A model generated the notes under the pieces. That model did not search any database and was not told the origin of the DNA. It worked only from the letters and a program-made list of their open reading frames with translations. A stretch of 9,866 nucleotides of DNA, taken from contig DATLGD010000151.1 in NCBI GenBank assembly GCA_035540755.1, forward strand, positions 1 through 9,866, given 5' to 3'. Of this stretch, positions 1 to 6,066 are shown one piece after another. A program made the position numbers and the translations under genes. Position 1 is the first letter of the stretch. Every line of letters begins with the position of its first letter. The stretch is from DATLGD01 sp035540755 (lineage in GTDB: Bacteria; Actinomycetota; Actinomycetes; Mycobacteriales; SCTD01).

Positions 1-20
1 CCCCCGCCGCCCCGGCGCCC

Positions 21-2651
21 GTGGGCAGGGGCGGGGGGCGCAGCGGCCCGCCCGTCGACGACGGCGCCGCGGTCGCCGTCGCCGTCGCCGAGCGGGCGCC
101 GGACCGGGCCGCCGGCGTCGAGCTGCTCGGGTCGCTGGTCGGGTCCGGCTACCGCCGCGCGCCCGGGCTGGTCCGGCGCGGTGACGGCCAGACCGTGCAG
201 CTCACGCCGCTGCTCTACACGCTGCTCGACGTCGTCGACGGACAGAGGACCGCCGCCGAGCTGGCGGCCGAGCTCGGCCGCCGCGCCGAGCTGCGGGTCA
301 CCGCGGCCGACGTCGGCTCCCTGCTCGACAAGCTCCGGCCGCTCGGACTGCTGCGCTCGGACGACGGCTCCGAGCCGGCGGTCGGCAAGGCGAACCCGCT
401 GCTCGCCCTGACGTGCAAGGTGGTCATCACCGACCCCGCGGTGACGCGCCGGATCACCGCGCCGTTCGCTGCCCTGTTCTCCCCGCTGGTCGTCGTGCCG
501 GTGCTGGCGCTGTTCGCGTGGACCTGCTGGTACGTGCTGGTCGACCAGGGCCTGATGTCGGCGCTCTCGCAGGCGATCTACGAGCCCGGACTGCTCCTGG
601 CGGTCTTCGTGCTCACCGTGGCCTCGGCCGGCTTCCACGAGTTCGGTCACGCCGCCGCCTGCCGGCGCGGCGGCGCCACGCCGGGAGCCATGGGCTTCGG
701 CCTCTACGTGCTGTGGCCGGCCTTCTACACCGACGTCGACGACTCCTACCGGCTCGGCCGGCGCGGTCGGCTGCTCGTCGACGTCGGCGGCCTGTACTTC
801 AACATGATCGTCGCCGTGGCCTTCGCCGGCCTGGCGCTCGCCACCGGCGTCGAGGCGCTGCTGGTCGTCGTGGCCACCCAGCTGATGCAGATGGTGCGCC
901 AGCTGGCCCCGTTCATCCGGGCCGACGGCTACCACATCCTGGCCGACCTGACCGGGGTGCCGGACCTGTTCGCCCACGTCGGCCCCACGCTGAAGCGGCT
1001 GCTGCCGAGCCAGTGGGCCCGGCCGGCGCCGAACGCCCTGAAGCCGTGGGCGCGCGTCGTCGTCACCGCCTGGGTGCTCGTCATGGTCCCGCTGCTGGTG
1101 GGCCTGCTCGGCTACCTCGTCCACCTCCTGCCGCGGCTGGCCGCCACCGCCTGGGACTCGATCGGGCGGCAGGTCGCCCAGCTCGGCGACGACGTCGCCG
1201 CCGGCGACCCGGTCCTGATCGCGGTGCGGGTGCTGGCGGTGCTGTCGGTGTCGATCCCGGTGCTGGCCATCAGCTACCTGCTGGTGCGCATCGGCAACCG
1301 GGTGGTGCGCTGGGTGCTCGGCGCCACCGAGGACCGGCCGAGGTACCGCCTCGCGGCCATGCTCGCCGGCGCGTTCCTCGCGGCCGTGGCCGCCGGGGCG
1401 TGGTGGCCGAACGGCCAGTACGTGCCGGTGCAGGCCGCGGACGTCCCGCCGGCCGCGGCCGCCGGGCAGGGGCTCGGTGCGTCGCCACCGGCCGCGCTGC
1501 CGGTCGCCGACGAGGACGACGCCACGGCCGCGCCCGGGCCGGCCCGGGCCGCCGCCGTCCGGGCGACCACCGACGCCCGGGCAGGCGTGGCCTCGGCCCG
1601 CAGCACGGTGGGGTCCGCGGCGGCCGCTCCCGCCCCGGCCGGCTCCACACAGGCCGGCGCGGGCAGCTCGACCGCCCCTGCTCCTGACCCCGTCGTCGCC
1701 GGCTGGGGGCAGGTGGCCCGCGGTCCGGCCAAGGGCCCGGACCGCGGCTGGGCGTTCCCGTTCCCGGCCCCTCCGCCGCCCGGACCGCTCGACAACCGCG
1801 CGTGGGCGGTCACCACCCGCGACCGCGCCACCGTCGTCGACGTGCGCAGCGACCTGCGGTACGTCACGGACGGCTCGCCCGTGCTGCACCGGAACGAGGC
1901 CTGGGCGCTGCTGGCCTGCACCGACTGCACCGCCGTCGGCGTCGCGCAGCAGACGGTCGTCGTCGTCGGCCAGGCCGACGTGCAGGCGCCGGTGAACCTG
2001 GCGGCCGCGACGAACTACGACTGCCTGCGCTGCGACAGCCGGGCGGTCGCCTCGCAGCTCGTCGTCGGTGTGACGTCGATGCCCGACCGGCGGGTGCAGG
2101 CCCGGCTCCGGGCGCTGACCGCACAGCTGAACGGGCTGCAGGGCCGGGCGCGGACCCTCACGGTCGGCCAGGTCCACGCCGAGCTGCTGGCCACCGAGGC
2201 CGCGGTGCTCCAGGTGCTGCGCGACGCCGACCTGCTGGCCACCGCGTCCCGCTCGACCGACGCCGACAGCGCCGGGGACGCGGCCGGCCCCGACTCCGGG
2301 CAGACCGCGCCCCAGGACGCGCCCGGCGACGACGCGCACCGCGAGAGCGACGGCGCGGACCCGGCCGATGAGAGCGGCGCCGTGGCGCCGGCGGCCACGA
2401 CCGTTCCGACCGCCCCGACCGCCCCGACCGCCCCGGCGTCCCCGGAGCCGCCGGCGCCGTCGGACCCCGCTCCGGCGTCGACCCCGCCATCGACGGTCCC
2501 GTCGCCGACCCCCACCGGAAGCCCCTCTCGCGACGGCGAGGCCAGCCCCACCGGACCGGCGCCGGACCCCGACGAGGAGCCGGTGGCGGCCACCGCGACC
2601 GAGCCGGGTGACCGGCGCGAGGACCCGCCGACGGTCGACGCCGCGCCGTAG
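21..2651 (+). CDS. PqqD-like / M50-type membrane zinc metalloprotease homologue with duplicated CxxC tail
   Basis: Polytopic membrane protein of about 876 aa resembling the 'putative peptide zinc metalloprotease' family (site-2-protease-like M50). Residues about 40-115 look like a PqqD-type winged-helix peptide-binding domain. Hydrophobic segments lie near 152-174, 190-205, 258-290, 347-372, 398-425 and 445-461. The HEFGH motif at 206-210 gives the two zinc histidines and catalytic Glu207, and the FIRADGYH motif with Asp302 fits the third ligand. After the last membrane segment comes an Ala/Pro-rich linker, then a domain at about 590-700 with two CxxC motifs (633/636 and 668/671), a short helical stretch, and a Pro/Thr/Ala-rich low-complexity end (about 740-876). 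The family is linked to processing or export of small peptides; the substrate here is unknown. GTG at 21 is the only ATG/GTG ahead of the PqqD-like domain inside the window, but the frame is open to the left edge, so the true start may lie upstream. The patatin gene follows after 38 nt and may be co-transcribed. Confidence 0.82.
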   Translation: MGRGGGRSGPPVDDGAAVAVAVAERAPDRAAGVELLGSLVGSGYRRAPGLVRRGDGQTVQLTPLLYTLLDVVDGQRTAAELAAELGRRAELRVTAADVGSLLDKLRPLGLLRSDDGSEPAVGKANPLLALTCKVVITDPAVTRRITAPFAALFSPLVVVPVLALFAWTCWYVLVDQGLMSALSQAIYEPGLLLAVFVLTVASAGFHEFGHAAACRRGGATPGAMGFGLYVLWPAFYTDVDDSYRLGRRGRLLVDVGGLYFNMIVAVAFAGLALATGVEALLVVVATQLMQMVRQLAPFIRADGYHILADLTGVPDLFAHVGPTLKRLLPSQWARPAPNALKPWARVVVTAWVLVMVPLLVGLLGYLVHLLPRLAATAWDSIGRQVAQLGDDVAAGDPVLIAVRVLAVLSVSIPVLAISYLLVRIGNRVVRWVLGATEDRPRYRLAAMLAGAFLAAVAAGAWWPNGQYVPVQAADVPPAAAAGQGLGASPPAALPVADEDDATAAPGPARAAAVRATTDARAGVASARSTVGSAAAAPAPAGSTQAGAGSSTAPAPDPVVAGWGQVARGPAKGPDRGWAFPFPAPPPPGPLDNRAWAVTTRDRATVVDVRSDLRYVTDGSPVLHRNEAWALLACTDCTAVGVAQQTVVVVGQADVQAPVNLAAATNYDCLRCDSRAVASQLVVGVTSMPDRRVQARLRALTAQLNGLQGRARTLTVGQVHAELLATEAAVLQVLRDADLLATASRSTDADSAGDAAGPDSGQTAPQDAPGDDAHRESDGADPADESGAVAPAATTVPTAPTAPTAPASPEPPAPSDPAPASTPPSTVPSPTPTGSPSRDGEASPTGPAPDPDEEPVAATATEPGDRREDPPTVDAAP
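72..89 (+). repeat. Three tandem GTCGCC hexamers (VAVAVA)
   Basis: Three perfect copies of GTCGCC near the 5' end of the metalloprotease gene encode an Ala/Val run before the PqqD-like domain. This is a simple in-frame microsatellite; length variation would change the linker without breaking the frame. Confidence 0.6.
2408..2434 (+). repeat. Three tandem 9-bp GACCGCCCC repeats
   Basis: Three perfect copies of GACCGCCCC encode repeated Thr-Ala-Pro units in the low-complexity C-terminal tail of the M50-like protein. The unit is a multiple of three, so expansion or contraction keeps the frame. It is typical of Pro/Thr-rich extracytoplasmic linkers in high-GC actinobacteria. Confidence 0.8.
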
Positions 2652-2689
2652 GCCGCGGGCCTCCGGTGCCTGCTGACAGGATCGGCGGC

Positions 2690-3559
2690 GTGACCTCAAC
2701 GGAGCGGCCCGTCGCCTTCGTGCTCGGCGGCGGCGGGGTGCTCGGCGCCGGTGAGGTCGGCATGCTGCGGGCGCTGCTCGAGGCCGGCGTGCAGCCCGAC
2801 CTCGTGCTCGGCACGAGCGTCGGCGCCCTCAACGGCGCCTTCCTCGCCGCGGAGCCGACGGTGGAGGCGACCGTGCGGCTGACCGGGATCTGGTCCGAGC
2901 TCGCCGGCAGCGGCGGCGTCTTCAGCGGCTCGCTGGTGGCGCGCGCGGCCACGATGGCGCGGACCGGCACGCACCTGCACCGGCGCGGACCGCTCCGCTC
3001 GCTGCTCGCCCAGCACCTGCCGGTCGAGCGGATCGAGGACCTCGCCGTCCCGTTCCAGTGCGTCGCCGCCTCGATCGAGCGGGCGGCCGAGCACTGGTTC
3101 ACCGAGGGGTCGCTGTCCGACGCCGTGATGGCCTCCTGCGCGGTGCCGGGCCTGCTCGCGCCGGTGCGCGTCGGCGACGAGCACTTCCTGGACGGCGGGC
3201 TGGTGAACAGCATCCCGGTCAGCCGGGCCGTGTTGCTGGGCGCGCGGACCGTCTACGTGCTGCAGGTCGGCCGGGTCGAGCGGCCGCTCGCCCCGCCGCG
3301 GCTGCCGTGGGAGGTCGGCGTGGTCGCCTTCGAGATCGCCCGGCGGCACCGGTTCGCCGCAGACATGCAGAACCTGCCCGACGACGTCACCGTGCACGTG
3401 CTGCCGACCGGCGACGTCGTCCCGGAGGGGCTCAAGCAGCTGCGCTACCGCGACGCCAAGCGCACCGAGGAGCGGGTGGAGCGGGCCTACGACGCCAGCA
3501 GCGAGTACCTGGCCCGGCTCGACGAGGTCACCGCGGCGTTCCGCGACGGGTCGCCGTGA
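2690..3559 (+). CDS. Patatin-like phospholipase / lipid acyl hydrolase
   Basis: A 289-aa patatin-family serine hydrolase expected to cleave acyl chains from phospholipids or related lipids. Numbered from the GTG at 2690, it has the glycine-rich oxyanion-hole loop GGGGVLGAG (13-21), the nucleophile elbow GTSVG with Ser43, and the DGG motif with Asp168 completing the Ser-Asp dyad. No signal peptide or membrane helix is evident, so it is probably cytoplasmic or membrane-peripheral. I prefer the start at 2690 because an ACAGGA purine stretch (2676-2681) lies about 9 nt upstream and the protein then begins just before the conserved first strand. An in-frame GTG at 2666 would add eight residues. 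The stop overlaps the start of the acyltransferase (GTGA), which implies translational coupling. The family includes bacterial esterases of uncertain substrate; specificity cannot be read from sequence. Confidence 0.9.
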   Translation: MTSTERPVAFVLGGGGVLGAGEVGMLRALLEAGVQPDLVLGTSVGALNGAFLAAEPTVEATVRLTGIWSELAGSGGVFSGSLVARAATMARTGTHLHRRGPLRSLLAQHLPVERIEDLAVPFQCVAASIERAAEHWFTEGSLSDAVMASCAVPGLLAPVRVGDEHFLDGGLVNSIPVSRAVLLGARTVYVLQVGRVERPLAPPRLPWEVGVVAFEIARRHRFAADMQNLPDDVTVHVLPTGDVVPEGLKQLRYRDAKRTEERVERAYDASSEYLARLDEVTAAFRDGSP

Positions 3560-4578
3560 AGGTCGCGCCGACCTGGGTGCGCCGCCCCCTGACGGTCGCC
3601 GTCGTCCTCGGGCTCTCGCTGCTGCTCAGCCTGGCCCCGCTGCTGCTGCTGGCCGGTGCCGTGCTGTCGCCGCTGCTGCCGGGCCGCTGGCGGCCGCTGC
3701 GCCTGCTCGCCTTCCTGCTCGTCTACCTCGTCCTGGAGCTCGCGGCGCTGGTCACCGCCTTCGTGCTCTGGTACCTGTCCGGCTTCGGCTGGCAGCTGAG
3801 GAGCCCGACCTACCAGGCGATCCACTACGCGGTGCTGCGGCGGGTGCTGCACGGGGCGGTGGTGGCCGCCCGCTGGCTGTTCCGGCTCCGGATCCGCACC
3901 GACGGGCTCGGCTGGTCGCCGCTGGACGACGGCGTCCCGGGCTCGGAGAACGCGATGCTCGTGCTGTCCCGGCACGCCGGCGCGGGCGACTCGCTGCTGC
4001 TCGTCGAGACCCTGATGAACCGGGACCACCTCCGGCGGCCGCGGATCGTCCTCAAGGACACGCTGCAGCTCGACCCGGTCGCCGACGTCTACCTCAACCG
4101 GCTGCCGTCGGCCTTCCTCACCTCCGGCGGGCCGGGGCTGGCCGAGCAGGTGGGTCGCCTGGCCCGGGGGCTCGGGCGCGAGGACGCGCTGCTGATCTTC
4201 CCGGAGGGCGGCAACTTCACCGCCGGGCGGCGGCAGAGGGCCATCGACTCCTTGCGCGGCAAGGGCCTCGACACCGAGGCGGGCCGGGCCGAGCAGATGC
4301 ACAACGTCCTCCCGCCGCGACCGGGCGGCGTCGTCGCCGCGCTGGCCGCCGCGCCGCACGCCGACGTCGTGTTCGTCGCCCACACCGGCCTCGAGCACCT
4401 GTCGAGCGCCCGCGACGTCTGGCGCGGCCTGCCGATGGACGCCGACGTGCTGATGCGCTGGGACTTCGTGCCGGCTGCGGAGGTGCCCAGAGGCCGTGAG
4501 GCACAGACGGCGTGGCTGTTCGAGCGGTGGGCGGAGATGGACCGCTGGGTCGCGCAGAACCGGACGCCGGTCGGCTGA
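3556..4578 (+). CDS. PlsC-type 1-acyl-glycerol-3-phosphate acyltransferase family protein
   Basis: A 340-aa membrane-anchored glycerolipid acyltransferase homologue. Two hydrophobic segments (about 12-38 and 47-74) precede the catalytic domain. The HX4D motif is HAGAGD (His140, Asp145), and the FPEGG sequence at 215-219 matches the FPEG acceptor-binding block; a VLKDTLQ segment between them fits another conserved region. The family transfers an acyl group from acyl-CoA or acyl-ACP to a lysophospholipid. The GTG at 3556 overlaps the patatin TGA by 4 bp; the frame is open much further upstream, but that stretch lies over the patatin coding region and is not genuine. No good Shine-Dalgarno is seen, consistent with coupling to the upstream gene. 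The protein is longer than a minimal PlsC, mainly because of the N-terminal membrane part. The acyl acceptor is unknown. Its last codons lie in a terminator-like inverted repeat. Confidence 0.88.
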   Translation: MKVAPTWVRRPLTVAVVLGLSLLLSLAPLLLLAGAVLSPLLPGRWRPLRLLAFLLVYLVLELAALVTAFVLWYLSGFGWQLRSPTYQAIHYAVLRRVLHGAVVAARWLFRLRIRTDGLGWSPLDDGVPGSENAMLVLSRHAGAGDSLLLVETLMNRDHLRRPRIVLKDTLQLDPVADVYLNRLPSAFLTSGGPGLAEQVGRLARGLGREDALLIFPEGGNFTAGRRQRAIDSLRGKGLDTEAGRAEQMHNVLPPRPGGVVAALAAAPHADVVFVAHTGLEHLSSARDVWRGLPMDADVLMRWDFVPAAEVPRGREAQTAWLFERWAEMDRWVAQNRTPVG

Positions 4579-4612
4579 CGCCGGCCGGGGCTGCGCTCAG
4601 CCGAGCGGCGTC
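4563..4612. terminator. Bidirectional terminator-like hairpin spanning both convergent stop codons
   Basis: The left arm GACGCCGGTCGGCTGA (4563-4578) and right arm TCAGCCGAGCGGCGTC (4597-4612) pair in 15 of 16 positions around an 18-nt GC-rich loop; the single mismatch is G4570 against G4605. The arms contain the last codons and TGA stops of the two convergent genes, so the encoded proteins end in TPVG and TPLG. There is no T-tract on either side, as is common for actinobacterial hairpin terminators. The symmetrical position between convergent transcription units supports a shared terminator, though termination itself is inferred. Confidence 0.65.
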
Positions 4613-6021
4613 GTCCCGAGCTCCGGACCGGTCCAGCGGTAGACGTCGAACCCGCGGCCGAGGTCGCCGGTGTAGACGTACTGGCCCTTGTGGAACTTGG
4701 CCGACCACACCTCGGTGCCCGGCATCATCGCGTGGCCGACCTCGGTCGGCGCGCTCGGGTTGCTGATGTCGAACACCCGCACTCCGCCGATGTACCAGCC
4801 GGTCACGTAGTGCTTGGAGTCCGGCGTGAAGCGGCCGACGTGGGCCGTGCAGGCGCGGTGGTCGGGCGACTGGCCGCGGATGTCGGCGAGCAGGTAGCTC
4901 AGCGGCCGCATCGGCGTGGTGCTGGTGTCGAACAGCGTGATGCCGCCGCCGGGGCAGACCGCCGTCTGGCTGGCGAAGAAGCCGCCGAGCACGAGGCTCT
5001 CGTCGGTGACGAGCAGCGTCTTGCCGTCCGGCGTCGGGTCGGTGCCGTGCACGTACGAGGCGAGCGTGAGGCCCCGGGAGAGCAGCACCGGCTTGGCGGG
5101 ATCGGTCGCGTCGTAGGTGCGGACGTTGTTCTCCGAGGCGACGTAGCCGAACTTGCCGTCGGTCGAGAAGGTGATGTCGTGCGGGCCGCCCTCGGTCGCC
5201 GGGTCGGCCGTCATGACCGGGTTGTCGACGTCGGTGAAGTCGTACACCGGGATGTGGTTGACGACGCCGGGCAGGTCGCCGGTGGAGACCCAGCCGACCG
5301 GTGCCGTCGGGTGCCACGTCCAGTTGTGCACGCCGCCGCGCACCCGCAGGTTGTACATCGGCTCCGGCTCGCGCGGGTCGGTGACGTCGAAGACGGCCGC
5401 ACCGCCGCGCAGGGTCGTCGGACCGACGTTCTTCGGACCGGCGCACAGGGCCCCGGACTCGTCGTTGGCGAGCATGACCACCCAGCGCTCGCCGAACTGC
5501 TTGATCTGGATGTCGTTCTGCTTCTGCCGGCACACGATCTGGGTGACGTACCGGGTCTTCTCCGGCTCGGTGATGTCGAACACGAACGCGCCGCGGTCGT
5601 AGGAGCCGACGACGGCGTAGTCGCGCTCCTCGGTCAGCGGCTGGCCGTCCGCGCCGAGCACGGGCTTCCCGGCGTCGTCGCGCACCTGGACCGTCGGGGT
5701 GAAGAACTCGATGTCGGTGCCCTGGTCGTGGGCGCTGAACCGGCGTCCCTCCTCGTCGTTGCCCTCGAACGCGTAGTGGAAGACGTGCTCGAAGTTCTCG
5801 AGGTCGGGCTGCTCGTCCGCCGCCCGCGCCGCGGAGACGCCGCCGGTCATCAGCCGCTCGAGCGCCTGCGCCCGGTACTTCTCCACCGGGGTGGTCGCCG
5901 AGCCGTCCCGGTTGTCCGCCGCGAGCGTCGTCGCGATCGCGCCGGTCGCGAGCACGCTGCAGACGAGGAGGAGGGCCAGCGGAGCCGGCGAGCGCCGGCC
6001 GGAGCGCAGTCGAGGCGTCAT
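4597..6021 (-). CDS. Exported LVIVD-repeat beta-propeller protein
   Basis: A 474-aa protein with an Arg-rich N-terminus followed by a hydrophobic core (about 14-36), a Sec or possibly Tat signal (RR at 9-10 without the rest of the Tat consensus). The mature part is a beta-propeller of LVIVD type. Blade-edge motifs of the form 'x-V-F-D-x-T-x-P' recur at about 144-155, 207-219, 257-268, 300-311, 361-370 and 415-425. Blade-start histidines recur (H232, H237, H281, H325, H394, H443), and four cysteines follow the signal (C164, C193, C356, C391). Such proteins are exported and of unknown molecular function, with binding or surface roles usually supposed. It lies 45 nt downstream of another propeller gene on the same strand, so co-transcription is likely. 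The ATG at 6021 is the only standard start before the signal peptide, yet the strong AGGAGG is 32 nt away. The 3' end lies in a terminator-like inverted repeat. Confidence 0.85.
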   Translation of the reverse strand: MTPRLRSGRRSPAPLALLLVCSVLATGAIATTLAADNRDGSATTPVEKYRAQALERLMTGGVSAARAADEQPDLENFEHVFHYAFEGNDEEGRRFSAHDQGTDIEFFTPTVQVRDDAGKPVLGADGQPLTEERDYAVVGSYDRGAFVFDITEPEKTRYVTQIVCRQKQNDIQIKQFGERWVVMLANDESGALCAGPKNVGPTTLRGGAAVFDVTDPREPEPMYNLRVRGGVHNWTWHPTAPVGWVSTGDLPGVVNHIPVYDFTDVDNPVMTADPATEGGPHDITFSTDGKFGYVASENNVRTYDATDPAKPVLLSRGLTLASYVHGTDPTPDGKTLLVTDESLVLGGFFASQTAVCPGGGITLFDTSTTPMRPLSYLLADIRGQSPDHRACTAHVGRFTPDSKHYVTGWYIGGVRVFDISNPSAPTEVGHAMMPGTEVWSAKFHKGQYVYTGDLGRGFDVYRWTGPELGTTPLG

Positions 6022-6039
6022 GGCAGGGAAGTTCGCCGC

Positions 6040-6059
6040 GGAGGGCCCCGATTCCTCCT
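6040..6059 (-). promoter_or_regulatory. Distant Shine-Dalgarno AGGAGG within a potential hairpin
   Basis: Reading the minus strand, a consensus AGGAGG (6059-6054) sits in the gap between the two propeller genes, but 32 nt separate it from the ATG at 6021, against the usual 5-10. GGAGG (6058-6054) can pair perfectly with CCTCC (6044-6040) around a 9-nt loop. No ATG, GTG or TTG follows at normal spacing in any frame. It may be a leftover ribosome site, a sequestered one, or a standby site. Confidence 0.4.
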
Positions 6060-6066
6060 GGGAGCG

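Noticed and set aside
2669..2680. CCTG-CTGA-CAGG mini-hairpin before the patatin start, overlapping its ribosome site
   Set aside because: Only four base pairs with a 4-nt loop; too weak to claim regulation.
2158..3213. 351-codon minus-strand frame over the metalloprotease tail and patatin gene
   Set aside because: Ser/Arg/Pro-rich, no family features, opposite two genuine genes.
3058..3555. Possible N-terminal extension of the acyltransferase
   Set aside because: The frame is open back to 3058, but this stretch lies inside the well-supported patatin gene and translates to Arg-rich sequence. The 3556 GTG gives a proper membrane anchor and a 4-bp stop-start overlap.
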